Shown: positions 1 to 8,856 of the stretch, piece by piece
Numbering within the stretch: the stretch's first letter is position 1
How the letters are laid out: every line of letters starts with the position of its first letter
Origin: Marinobacter pelagius
Lineage (GTDB): Bacteria > Pseudomonadota > Gammaproteobacteria > Pseudomonadales > Oleiphilaceae
Length of the DNA stretch: 64,000 nt
Direction of reading: 5' to 3'
Assembly: GCF_003315345.1 (NCBI RefSeq)
Contig: NZ_QNRO01000012.1
Span: 62,001 to 126,000 of the forward strand
Made by a program: the position numbers and the translations under genes
Notes under the pieces: model-generated
Seen by the model: the letters and a program-made list of their open reading frames with translations, nothing else
Told to the model about the DNA's origin: nothing
Database searches by the model: none

Positions 1-2696
1 GTGAGCCTGTTATCGAGCTCCGGCGTGTAGATTTCATATGTATCCCGGCCTTGCTGTTTGGCCTTATACATGGCCATATCTGCCTGTTGAAGCAGCTTTT
101 CGGGATGTTCCTGATCCTTGGAAATGAAACTGATGCCGATGCTGGCCGAGATATGGAGTTCGTGGGAGCGAATCCGGTGTGGTTTGGTCACCGTTTCAAG
201 AATACGCTCTGCGACTTCCTCGGCTTCGTGGGTAGCGGCCAGGGCGGGTAATATGAGAACAAATTCGTCGCCGCCGAACCGAGCAAGCGTATCCGTCGGA
301 CGGGTTGAGGCCTCAAGGCGGCGCGCCACGCTGATCAGCAATTCGTCCCCAATTTTGTGGCCCAAGGTGTCGTTGATGGGCTTGAATTCATCCAAGTCGA
401 TAAACAACACCGCCAATAATTGCCCCTTCCGATTTGCGAGCGAGACGTCGTGCTCAAGCCGATCTTCGAACAGTGCTCGATTGCCGAGGCCGGTCAACAC
501 GTCGTGGGTTGCCTGATAGGCGAGGCGGTGTTCCTGTTCTTTCTTCTCCGAGATGTCCCTCATGATGGCGGTGAAGTGGCTCACTTCCTGCCGATGGTCG
601 CGAACCGGGGTGATCGAGACCTGGTTCCAGAACGGAGAGCCGTCCCGGCGATAGCTCTTGAGCGTCAGACTCAGGGGTTGACCGGCTCTGGCCGCCTGAC
701 GGATTTGCTCGATGTCTTTCTCGTCGGTCTCTGGTCCGCTCAGGAGCTGGACGGGTGCCCCCAGCAGTTCCGCTTCGGAATAGCCGGTCATTTGTGAAAA
801 GGCCGGGTTCACAAACACCACGGGCAAGCCCTCAGAGCGGTAGTCCACCACCACGACCCCGTTATCGCTCGATTCCAGGCTGCGTTTCAGAATGCGTTGA
901 CTCTCCTGCGCGTTCAGCCTCTCGGTAATATCCTTGCCAATCAGGAAAACGCCCGATACCTTGCCATCGACCACGATAGGCAGGAGGTCACACTCATAAG
1001 TTCGAGCCTCCGAGATGTGCTGAGAGGTGAGAGTGATTTCAAACTTCTGTGCGTGGCCGGCTGCTGCGTTTCCAAAGGCTGTCTCGAACACTCCTTGCTC
1101 GTGGTCACTGATGTCTCGTTTCTTCAAAACCTGGAGATAGTGAGTCACGCCAATGTCTGATTCTTTCAGTCCGATGATGCGCCGGGCGATGGGATTAACC
1201 ATTCGGTAATACCCCTGCTGATCAAACGCCAGGATGGCATCCGGTGTTTGGGAGAACAGGGAACGGAACTGCTGTTCAGAGACGTTTAATGCTCTCGCCT
1301 GATTTTTATAGACGCCCAGCAGGCTGCGACCCATGATCAGCAAATAACTCATGGTCAGACCAAAAACGAGTACGGCCAGAGGGAATCCTCCCTGCAGAGA
1401 TTTCGGGTTGGGGGGACCGGCGGTTGCGCGCAATAGAAGATTCGGACCGTTGGGGAGGGGCACGGTGGTTGTTTCCTCAACCTCCGGTTCACCCGAATCT
1501 GGCTCTTTGACCTGAGGAACCCGAGAAACGAGTGTGATGTCAAAGTCGCGACTGCGGTGAGGGGCTTCAAAGGAGAGTAGCGTCTGCAGATCGAATGCGG
1601 CCAGCATTTGCGCTCCCTGTGACTCACCGACCGTCACGAGCGCGAGTGCTTTGTACGGTCGTTCCTCGTCTGGAATTAACCAACCATTTGGAGGGCCGTC
1701 TGTCCGGCTTTCGCGCAACCAGGACAAGACCTCCGGCTTGACCGATTGATCCATCAGCCACATAAGGCTGAATGGGCTGCGTGCAGTTCTCCAGAGGGGG
1801 GCTCCATCGTTTTGCACTATCAGAATCGACTCCAGCGCGGGAGTATCGTCGAAGTATCTGTTGACTTCTGTGGCTTCCAGCGCTTCAGGGACGTCATATT
1901 CGAATGCGGCCCACCGGTTCGCCAGCCGCTCAATCATTTTCAGGTGATTGTCCACGCCGTGTTCCAGGGCCCCCGCATAGTGCTGAAGAATTGACTGTGC
2001 GCCCTGGTGACGCTCCACATGAACACCCCAGCTGGCCAGCAAAAACAACGCGAACGTACTGGCTACGCTGAGAGCACCAACGACTACCTGGTGGCGACTC
2101 ATCGAGAAGCGAAGTTGGGGTCGATGTTCTGACAGGATTACCAGCACCACCCCAATGCCTGTGCACAGCACGCCGGAGAGCACAGAGAAGCCCCAGATCA
2201 GGCCATCGTTATCAGAATCAAGATTTGGCTGAACGTGGCTAATCATGACCATCGCGCCAATGCCAACGCCAAAGCAGCCAGTGATAAAGCCGAACAGACT
2301 GCCCTTCGAGCCGCGCAGACCCAATAGTGACACCCCCGCCATCAATAGCACCGCTATGGAAGGAAGCGTAGGTAGTCCGAGTGTTCGATCAGAAAGAAAA
2401 GGTAGGTTGTCGGCGTGTAGCGCTATCGCCGATGTGACGAGACCGTAGCTCCCCAGAAGAGCTAACAGAGCGCCTGCCAGAATCCGCCACAAAGGTTTCG
2501 GAAAAGTCAGTGCGAACAGTGAAAAACCAGCCAGTATTACGGCGAAAGCGCCTGCTGGGGCCAGTATCAAACGTTCCGGGATAGCCAGGAATGGAAACAC
2601 ATCCACGATAAGGCTGAGCAGACCAATGAATAGGCTGCAACTAAACAGGATCAGCAATGTGGCCTGAAGCCTCAGTTCACTGGGAGACTGGATCAT
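1..2696 (-). CDS. Membrane PAS-PAS-GGDEF cyclic-di-GMP protein, C-terminus cut by window edge
   Basis: The frame is open from an ATG at 2694-2696 to the window edge, at least 898 residues. The N-terminal 220 or so residues are several hydrophobic helices, followed by a likely periplasmic sensor segment (about 235-440), a further helix near 445-460, a PAS domain (about 480-590), a second LOV-like PAS (about 602-715) and a GGDEF domain. The active-site motif reads ARFGGDEFVLIL near residue 807, preceded by an RPTD inhibitory site, so cyclase activity with product inhibition is plausible. The sequence ends at YTPELDNRL, where an EAL domain typically begins in this family, so EAL is probably encoded just outside the window. 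The second PAS has the layout of a LOV domain but Val replaces the photoactive Cys (GAPVQLLSGPETD). It is divergent from the gene at 3011. The ribosome site is weak. Confidence 0.88.
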   Translation of the reverse strand, partial: MIQSPSELRLQATLLILFSCSLFIGLLSLIVDVFPFLAIPERLILAPAGAFAVILAGFSLFALTFPKPLWRILAGALLALLGSYGLVTSAIALHADNLPFLSDRTLGLPTLPSIAVLLMAGVSLLGLRGSKGSLFGFITGCFGVGIGAMVMISHVQPNLDSDNDGLIWGFSVLSGVLCTGIGVVLVILSEHRPQLRFSMSRHQVVVGALSVASTFALFLLASWGVHVERHQGAQSILQHYAGALEHGVDNHLKMIERLANRWAAFEYDVPEALEATEVNRYFDDTPALESILIVQNDGAPLWRTARSPFSLMWLMDQSVKPEVLSWLRESRTDGPPNGWLIPDEERPYKALALVTVGESQGAQMLAAFDLQTLLSFEAPHRSRDFDITLVSRVPQVKEPDSGEPEVEETTTVPLPNGPNLLLRATAGPPNPKSLQGGFPLAVLVFGLTMSYLLIMGRSLLGVYKNQARALNVSEQQFRSLFSQTPDAILAFDQQGYYRMVNPIARRIIGLKESDIGVTHYLQVLKKRDISDHEQGVFETAFGNAAAGHAQKFEITLTSQHISEARTYECDLLPIVVDGKVSGVFLIGKDITERLNAQESQRILKRSLESSDNGVVVVDYRSEGLPVVFVNPAFSQMTGYSEAELLGAPVQLLSGPETDEKDIEQIRQAARAGQPLSLTLKSYRRDGSPFWNQVSITPVRDHRQEVSHFTAIMRDISEKKEQEHRLAYQATHDVLTGLGNRALFEDRLEHDVSLANRKGQLLAVLFIDLDEFKPINDTLGHKIGDELLISVARRLEASTRPTDTLARFGGDEFVLILPALAATHEAEEVAERILETVTKPHRIRSHELHISASIGISFISKDQEHPEKLLQQADMAMYKAKQQGRDTYEIYTPELDNRL

Positions 2697-3010
2697 AGGG
2701 GAAAACACCGGAAAACCAATGGTGATGCAGAAAAACTCGCGAGGCTCTGACTAGGATCGTTGTTCAATAAAAACAGGTGTCCATTTCGCCCTAAAATAAG
2801 GCGACGATCAATAGTGTTTATTTTGAACAACGTCGGTCAGTGTAAACTTTTGTAATATATGAGCCCTTCCAGCGTTTTTGGCTTGTCGGTAAGCCAACAA
2901 AACAGTGATTCTTAGCTTGCTTTTCGTTTTCAAAGAGGGTGGGACAAAGGGGCACGGTGCGATAACCACGTTTGAGCGCACCCTTTGACACCTGCTAACC
3001 GGGATTTGCT
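2697..3010. promoter_or_regulatory. Divergent intergenic region with nested imperfect dyads
   Basis: This AT-rich gap separates two divergent c-di-GMP genes and contains no credible gene. Arms at 2759-2775 and 2815-2831 are inverted copies with about 15 of 17 matches (ending GAACAAC on the right). Inside lie CGCC at 2787-2790 pairing with GGCG at 2800-2803, and GATCGT at 2755-2760 pairing with ACGATC at 2804-2809. A further 7-bp hairpin (TTGGCTT / AAGCCAA) lies at 2878-2897 in the likely leader of the downstream gene. No T tract follows any of these, so terminators are unlikely. An operator controlling both genes is an inference; I could not place a convincing promoter pair. Confidence 0.4.
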
Positions 3011-5587
3011 ATGAGTGATGAGCTGTCGTTGCTGGAAGACCTGCAGACAATTCATGAATTAATTGTGCAGCAACAGCCTTTGAACCGCACCCTGAACGCG
3101 ATCAGCGCTTGGGTTAGCCGGACGATGCCGTCGGCCCGGGTGTCAATCATGAGGCTTGACGCGGACGCCAAGACGCTGAATCTTGTGCCCAGCCCGCGAT
3201 TTTCTGAAGCGTATGTTGAGGCCATGCAGGCAATACCGGTTTCTGCGGACCTCGGTACCTGCGGCACGGCCGCCCATGAGCGGCGTCTGGTTATCACGGA
3301 GGATATTCGTGAGGACCCACGCTGGGACGGGTATCGGGAATTTGCCGAAACCGAGGGGCTTCGGGCCTGCTGGTCAATGCCTATCATCACGGGGCATGGA
3401 GAATTGCTGGGTACTTTCGCTACCTATTATCGTGCTCCTGCCCGGCCGACGAAGGCAGACCTGAAAAGTCTTGAACGAGGGGCTGCCCTGGCGGCGCTTG
3501 CGCTATTGCGCGACCGGGACGCCCGTGATCGCTTAGCGCTCTCGGAATGGCATCGAACCCTGTTCGATAACGCACCCGTTGGTGTTTATACCTTTGATCT
3601 GGAGGGACACTTTCAAAGCTGCAACTCGGCTCTTGAGCGCATCACTGGTTATCCAGAAGCTGAAATCCTGGGGCTCCACTTCGACACGTTTGTTGAATCC
3701 CGTTACCGAGATCTCACGCAGGCTGGCTTTCAAGAAGCCTGCCGAGGCGAATCAGTGACCTATGAATCCCTGGCTGTTCATAGAGACGGCCACACGTACG
3801 CGCTGGAGATTTCCAATTTCCCGGTTCTTATTCGAGGAGAAATCGTTGGGGTCTATGGTATTTGTCGTGATGTGACCCGTCGTAATGAACAGGATTCTGA
3901 GCTTCGGATGCTCAAGCGCGGCGTCGAGGCTAGTCCCCATGGCATTCTCATGGCCGATGCGCGTCAGTTCGATTTCCCACTGGTGTACGCCAATCAAGCC
4001 TTTTGCAGGATCACGGAGTACTCGCAGGATGAGATTCTTGGTCGAAACTGCCGGTTTCTCCAGGGGCCTGAAACAGATCCTCAATGTGTGGATGTCATTC
4101 GTGAAGGATTACGCGACCAAACCGAAGTCAATGTGGTATTGCGTAACTACCGCAAGAACGGAGCTCCCTTCTGGAATCATCTGCGAATAAGCCCGGTGTT
4201 TGATCGTGACGGAAATTGCACGCACTTCATCGGGATTCAGCAAGATATCACCCGATTCAAGGAACAAGAAGCCCAGATCGTTTTTCAGGCGACCCACGAT
4301 GTATTGACTGGTTTGCCTAACCAGGACGCCTTTACACGGAGACTTGAAGAGGTTTTTGAATCCTGTAAACACCAGTCAGGCCGGGTGGTCATCCTGTATC
4401 TGGACCTGGATGGTTTCAAGCCCATTAACGAAGGACTTGGGCATACCGTTGGCAGTCGGGTGTTAGTCTGCGTGGCAACACGACTGGTGGAGGTGGCTGG
4501 AGACGCTGCCATTGTTGCTCGGCTGGTCGGGGATGAGTTCGGGGTTTTGTTGAGCGACTGTCACACTCGGGAGGAGGTCACCGAGGTGGCTAACCATATC
4601 CTAAAAACATTGGCTGAGCCGATCGACGTAGATCAGCAACGTATTCATCTCAGTGCCAGTATTGGCATCGCCAGCAATACCGAGTCAATTGAAAAATCCC
4701 ATGAGCTCATGCAGCACGCTGACTTGGCTTTGCGCCGTGCCAAGCGGCAGGGTCGAAACACCTGGCAGTGGTATCAAGGTCACACCGAAGAAAAGGCCCG
4801 AAACACCATAACCCTGCGCCAGGATCTCTACACGGCTTTAATAGAAGATCAGTTTGAGCTCCATTACCAACCCATTGTGGATGCCATGAGCGGTCGTCTT
4901 CGAAGCGTGGAAGCGCTTGTACGCTGGCATCACCCCAGTCGTGGCGTGGTTTCCCCGGGTGAGTTTATTCCCCTCGCCGAACAGACCGGACAGATTATCC
5001 CCTTGGGGCGTTGGATCCTGCGGCAGGCCTGCCAGGATTTCGCCGATATGGCTGACTGCAGTGACTGGGAGCTGCCAGTGGCAGTGAATATCTCTTCGTT
5101 ACAGTTTCTCAGAGATGGTTTTCTGGAGGAGGTACAAAAGGTCCTGGCTGATACCGGGTTGTCACCGGTACTTCTGGAGCTGGAGGTAACCGAAAGCGTC
5201 CTGCTCGACGGGGCAGAGCCGGTCATCGAGTTGATGGAAACGCTGAAGCGCATGGGCATCCGCGTGGCTTTGGATGATTTCGGTACCGGCTTTTCCAGCC
5301 TCAGTTACCTGAGAGACTTGCCCACCCACAAAGTAAAACTGGATCGTAGTTTTATTCAAGATATCGAGACCGACCATCGGATGGCCGCCATTGTTCAGGG
5401 GGTTATCACCATGGCGCACCGCATGAACATGAAAGTGGTGGCCGAAGGCATTGAGACCCCGGAACAGCAACAGGATCTGGCCCGCCGACATTGTGACCTG
5501 CTCCAGGGTTATTATTTTGCCCGACCGATGCCGCTGACAGACCTGAAAGCACTGCCAAACGTTTTGCCAAGGGGCGATTCAGAGTGA
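3011..5587 (+). CDS. GAF-PAS-LOV-GGDEF-EAL protein, probable blue-light-responsive c-di-GMP phosphodiesterase
   Basis: A soluble 858-residue signalling protein with no membrane segments. Domains in order: GAF (about 15-175), PAS (about 176-295), LOV-type PAS (about 297-420), GGDEF (about 430-590) and EAL (about 605-845). The LOV domain carries the flavin motif GRNCRFLQGPETD with the photoactive cysteine at residue 347, followed by NYRKNGAPFWN and the closing IGIQQDIT. The cyclase signature is VGDEF (506-510) instead of GGDEF, so synthesis is probably lost. The EAL half looks complete: EALVRW at 634, DDFGTGFSSL, VKLDRSF and VVAEGIET. Family knowledge predicts hydrolysis of c-di-GMP to pGpG, with the LOV domain as light or redox input. 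The next gene starts inside its stop codon (GTGA), indicating translational coupling. Enzyme direction and light control are inferred. Confidence 0.93.
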   Translation: MSDELSLLEDLQTIHELIVQQQPLNRTLNAISAWVSRTMPSARVSIMRLDADAKTLNLVPSPRFSEAYVEAMQAIPVSADLGTCGTAAHERRLVITEDIREDPRWDGYREFAETEGLRACWSMPIITGHGELLGTFATYYRAPARPTKADLKSLERGAALAALALLRDRDARDRLALSEWHRTLFDNAPVGVYTFDLEGHFQSCNSALERITGYPEAEILGLHFDTFVESRYRDLTQAGFQEACRGESVTYESLAVHRDGHTYALEISNFPVLIRGEIVGVYGICRDVTRRNEQDSELRMLKRGVEASPHGILMADARQFDFPLVYANQAFCRITEYSQDEILGRNCRFLQGPETDPQCVDVIREGLRDQTEVNVVLRNYRKNGAPFWNHLRISPVFDRDGNCTHFIGIQQDITRFKEQEAQIVFQATHDVLTGLPNQDAFTRRLEEVFESCKHQSGRVVILYLDLDGFKPINEGLGHTVGSRVLVCVATRLVEVAGDAAIVARLVGDEFGVLLSDCHTREEVTEVANHILKTLAEPIDVDQQRIHLSASIGIASNTESIEKSHELMQHADLALRRAKRQGRNTWQWYQGHTEEKARNTITLRQDLYTALIEDQFELHYQPIVDAMSGRLRSVEALVRWHHPSRGVVSPGEFIPLAEQTGQIIPLGRWILRQACQDFADMADCSDWELPVAVNISSLQFLRDGFLEEVQKVLADTGLSPVLLELEVTESVLLDGAEPVIELMETLKRMGIRVALDDFGTGFSSLSYLRDLPTHKVKLDRSFIQDIETDHRMAAIVQGVITMAHRMNMKVVAEGIETPEQQQDLARRHCDLLQGYYFARPMPLTDLKALPNVLPRGDSE

Positions 5588-7551
5588 ATCTCACCAGGAC
5601 TATCGGGTTGCGTTTGATGGTTGCAACTTTGCTGCCCATGTTTTTGGTGACGGCCTCGCTGCTTCCGATTTTCAATGCGCATCTCGAACGCCAGGTCGAC
5701 AGTGCCCGGGTGACGGCTAAAACACTACTGAACGCCGAATACGATGCGTTGGTCGAGAGAATCAATGAGAGCCTGAATCACACGTTGGCGATTGCCGAAC
5801 TTCCCGCGTTGCATCGTTTTCTTGTTTTGGCCGGCGCAGCCAAGTCTCCTTATCAGGAGGAAATATTCCAAGACGATCGTAAGCAACTGAAGGGATTGCT
5901 GAATACCCTGCACACGCATTTCGGTCGCTACGCTCAGATGACGCTGTTTGATATCAACGGCCGGCGCTGGCTATCGTCCGGGGAGCAAAGCAATTCATCA
6001 TCCGGGACCGAAAAGGTTAAATCTAATGTCTGGCAGAAAACCAGCGTTCTGGAACCTCGAAGTATCTATGTGTCATTGCCTTATCTGGGAGCGAGTGTCG
6101 TCGGACCCGAGCTCACAACTGCCCTGGTGGATATCGCAACGCCTGTCTTCAGTGAGAGAGGGGTACGACTGGGAGTATTAGTTTTCACGGTGGATTGGGC
6201 TTATCTGGTCTCTGACCTGCCTCATTCCTTACGTATGGATCCGAAAGTAAAAGCCCTTTTGGTGGATGCCAGGGGCGCATCTCTGTTGCCAACCGCGCAA
6301 AGCGAGTTGGCCTTTGGCAGTGTTCTTTCCCGGCAATGGCCTGAAGCCTGGGGAGCAATGAAGTCAGAGGCGGGGGAAGAGGTCATGTTGGAGAACCGGA
6401 TTCTGGTATTCAGAAGCCTCGATCTCGGAAATCATCACTATCGCAGCCAGGCCGAGCAGGTACTCAGTCAGACGGGATCTCAGCCATGGCGACTGGGAAT
6501 CACGTTGCCGCGCCCGACACTGGGCGATCTGTTCTCAGAAAACCCCGGACAACTTATAAGTCTCATGCTGACATACATGTTGGCGATGAGCTTTGGCGTT
6601 TTCTGGGTTTTGACACAGCACCGGGAAGAAACACTCCGGAAAAAAGCGCACCAGTACGCTGTCGAACTGGAAGACCTTTATGAGCAGGCTCCCTGCGGTT
6701 ACCACTCTTTGGATGAAAAAGGACGCGTTGTAAAAATCAATCGCACTGAACTGGAATGGCTGGGGTATCCGAAAGAGGAAGTGATCGGCCGGGATTATCG
6801 GGACTTTGTGAGCCCGGAAACACGGGCTGGTCTGGATTCGGCCTTTCGTGATGTGATTGAAGGTCGCGAGGGCTCTGTGGAATGCGAGTTGCTTTGCCAT
6901 GACGGAGGGCGTCTGCCCGTTGCTGTTGAGGCCACGGCCCAGATTACTGACGCTGGGTTTCAATACACCCGTGCTATGGTATTTGATCTGACTGAGCGAA
7001 AACAGATTGAGGAGTTATTGATAAAGCAGTCGATGACGGACCCGCTGACCGGCTTGGGTAATCGTCGTTACCTGGAGGCTCAGGCGGATATGGAAATGGC
7101 TCGGGCCCTGCGCAGTGGGAATCCTCTAAGTCTGATAATGATCGACCTGGATCATTTCAAACGCATCAACGATACCTACGGTCATGACGTAGGTGATCAG
7201 GTGTTACAGGCCTTTTCTGACACTGTTCGGAAACAACTCAGAGAAGGGGATGTTCTCTGTCGGATGGGTGGCGAAGAGTTTGCTGTTCTGTTGCCGGAAA
7301 CAACGAGCGAGCAATCAACAATGGTTGCCGAGCGTATTCGAGAGGCTATCGGCAGTCGTCCCGTAGGTTTGGGGGAGATTGGTAAGGTTGAGTATTCCGC
7401 TTCGTTTGGTGTGACTTTGGTCGACCCCAAAGAATCATCACTGAAACCTGCCATCAGGCGGGCCGATTCAGGACTCTATGAAGCCAAAGCCGCCGGACGT
7501 GATCGGGTCATAACCTCTGGCCCTGAGCGGATAGAGGACGTTTCATCTTGA
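5584..7551 (+). CDS. Membrane sensor diguanylate cyclase (periplasmic sensor-PAS-GGDEF)
   Basis: A 655-residue inner-membrane protein. A first helix (about 8-28) and a second (about 321-340, LISLMLTYMLAMSFGVFWVL) bound a periplasmic sensor region of about 290 residues, probably of the Cache type. A PAS domain (about 358-475) and a GGDEF domain (about 485-640) follow in the cytoplasm. The active site is intact (MGGEEFAVLLPE, residues 562-566), and REGD just upstream matches the RxxD product-inhibition site, so synthesis of c-di-GMP from GTP is expected. The GTG start at 5584 overlaps the TGA of the preceding LOV protein and has an AGGGG ribosome site about 10 bases upstream. The pair therefore encodes a likely phosphodiesterase and a cyclase from one message. 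The signal sensed is unknown. Confidence 0.92.
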   Translation: MNLTRTIGLRLMVATLLPMFLVTASLLPIFNAHLERQVDSARVTAKTLLNAEYDALVERINESLNHTLAIAELPALHRFLVLAGAAKSPYQEEIFQDDRKQLKGLLNTLHTHFGRYAQMTLFDINGRRWLSSGEQSNSSSGTEKVKSNVWQKTSVLEPRSIYVSLPYLGASVVGPELTTALVDIATPVFSERGVRLGVLVFTVDWAYLVSDLPHSLRMDPKVKALLVDARGASLLPTAQSELAFGSVLSRQWPEAWGAMKSEAGEEVMLENRILVFRSLDLGNHHYRSQAEQVLSQTGSQPWRLGITLPRPTLGDLFSENPGQLISLMLTYMLAMSFGVFWVLTQHREETLRKKAHQYAVELEDLYEQAPCGYHSLDEKGRVVKINRTELEWLGYPKEEVIGRDYRDFVSPETRAGLDSAFRDVIEGREGSVECELLCHDGGRLPVAVEATAQITDAGFQYTRAMVFDLTERKQIEELLIKQSMTDPLTGLGNRRYLEAQADMEMARALRSGNPLSLIMIDLDHFKRINDTYGHDVGDQVLQAFSDTVRKQLREGDVLCRMGGEEFAVLLPETTSEQSTMVAERIREAIGSRPVGLGEIGKVEYSASFGVTLVDPKESSLKPAIRRADSGLYEAKAAGRDRVITSGPERIEDVSS

Positions 7552-8108
7552 ACGTTATCTGAAAGTTGGCTGTGCCGGACACTTTTAGTTTTAATGCTGA
7601 TTAGCATGCGGAACACGGACGCGAACTATGAACGGCACCGACGAGAGCTTCAACTTGTTGACAATAGAGCCGGTGCCACAGGATTTTGGTGAGAAATTTC
7701 GGAGTGTCAGAAACAGTGCGGCGCATGTTGACCCAAGGCGGACCGGTGGCGGGAATCGAATTTCACTCAAAGAATTTTTGGACAACTACCATAAGTTTCT
7801 TTTCTTCCTCTTTGATTCCGCGAGGCCCCTATGGAGTCCGAAAAGGGACAAAATCTACCCGATTGACCACGTTGCTGAATTTGACTTGCGACGTGACAAG
7901 GACAGGTATCAATGTGGTTAACGGGACGTGGTTTTGACATTCACCGAATGTTCGCTTTGCGACCGGGCCGGGCTCTTCGAATTGTTGTAGCCGGCCGGTC
8001 GTTACTCGTTGAGCGCTCTATCATTAAAGCCAATAATGCTCACTTTATTTTCAGCGCCCATCCTATCGAATCTGTGGGCCTTATCCCTTTAGTTCAGCCA
8101 CAGAAAAA
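7552..8108. other. Gene-poor stretch between the c-di-GMP pair and ccdA
   Basis: This stretch is visibly less GC-rich than its neighbours. It holds one weak candidate frame (7628-7921, listed separately), a short hairpin ATGCT-GATT-AGCAT at 7594-7607, an inverted repeat ACATTC-ACC-GAATGT at 7937-7951, and a 19-base motif at 7946-7964 that recurs with one mismatch at 12391-12409. I see no tRNA, insertion-sequence ends or intrinsic terminator. It may be the eroded remains of acquired DNA. Confidence 0.4.
7628..7921 (+). CDS. Possible small HEPN-like protein or gene remnant
   Basis: A 97-residue frame opening with ATG after an in-frame stop at 7598-7600, with no recognisable ribosome site. The residues around 30-36 read VRNSAAH, which fits the R-x4-H core of HEPN ribonuclease domains, and the flanking text (ISLKEFLDNYHKFLFFLFD) looks like a genuine helical protein rather than random translation. 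Codon use is less GC-rich than in adjacent genes, suggesting foreign origin. It is too short for a complete HEPN toxin of the usual size, and no antitoxin partner is visible, so a truncated C-terminal piece is as likely as a live gene. The call rests on one short motif. Confidence 0.25.
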   Translation: MNGTDESFNLLTIEPVPQDFGEKFRSVRNSAAHVDPRRTGGGNRISLKEFLDNYHKFLFFLFDSARPLWSPKRDKIYPIDHVAEFDLRRDKDRYQCG

Positions 8109-8831
8109 TCAACCGAGCTTTCCAAGAATTGGAAACGTTGACAACATCCACGACGCAAAGAGTGTCATCTGGCCGGTAAGCACCATCACACCCATGATAA
8201 CCAGCACCAAGCCTGCCAGGGCTCTAAGCCATCGACTCCAGCGACTTAACCAACGCACTCGTTGCCGAAAGTGCTCCATGAACAAGGCGGTACCCAGGAA
8301 CGGAAGCGCCAATCCCAACGAATAGACAGCAAGATACAGCATGCCGGTTTCGGCATTCGCATGGGTGGAACTGAGAGCCAGGATAGCGCCCAATATGGGC
8401 CCAATGCACGGCGTCCAACCCACCGCAAAGGCGATACCGAGAAGGAACGCTGCTGTAGGACGTCCACCCTCAAGGGTTTGCCCAAAACGCCAGTCCCGCT
8501 GCAAGGCGGGTAAGCTCCACCAACCGAGCATAAACAGGCCCATCAGAATAATCAGCACGCCAGCCACCAGATTGGCTTCCTGACGGTAGGCCATCAACCA
8601 CTGGCCGAGGATACTCGCGCTTGCACCCAGAGCCATGAATACCAGACTGAACCCCATCACGAAACAGAGGCTCAGCCAGAAGGCTTTGAACCGATTCGAT
8701 GCCTCGGTCAGAGCGCCTCCGGTAACAATCGACAGATAGCCGGGAACCAGAGGCAGGGTGCAGGGTGAGAAGAAAGAGATCAGGCCGCCCGCAAACGCGG
8801 CAGCCACACCCCAGGTCGCAAGATCAGGCAT
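8109..8831 (-). CDS. ccdA: CcdA/DsbD-type thiol-disulfide membrane transporter
   Basis: A 240-residue polytopic protein with about six membrane helices. Both family signature cysteines are visible, in FFSPCTLPLVPGY (about residues 20-32) and GWTPCIGPILGAI (about 137-149). CcdA and the DsbD beta domain carry reducing equivalents from cytoplasmic thioredoxin across the inner membrane to periplasmic partners, for cytochrome c maturation or disulfide reduction. The start has a strong GGAGGTTAA ribosome site. It is the last gene of a minus-strand series that includes a c-type cytochrome and a CGCC-containing DUF411 protein, both plausible recipients of reductant. The exact electron acceptor cannot be read from sequence. 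Confidence 0.9.
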   Translation of the reverse strand: MPDLATWGVAAAFAGGLISFFSPCTLPLVPGYLSIVTGGALTEASNRFKAFWLSLCFVMGFSLVFMALGASASILGQWLMAYRQEANLVAGVLIILMGLFMLGWWSLPALQRDWRFGQTLEGGRPTAAFLLGIAFAVGWTPCIGPILGAILALSSTHANAETGMLYLAVYSLGLALPFLGTALFMEHFRQRVRWLSRWSRWLRALAGLVLVIMGVMVLTGQMTLFASWMLSTFPILGKLG

Positions 8832-8856
8832 TTAACCTCCTATCACTGTGTAGCGG

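Noticed and set aside
2878-2897. TTGGCTT/AAGCCAA hairpin as a terminator
   Set aside because: No T tract follows on either strand, and both flanking genes are divergent, so no transcript needs to end here.
7912-8325. 137-residue plus-strand frame running into ccdA
   Set aside because: More than half lies antisense to ccdA; the remainder has no ribosome site or domain-like composition.
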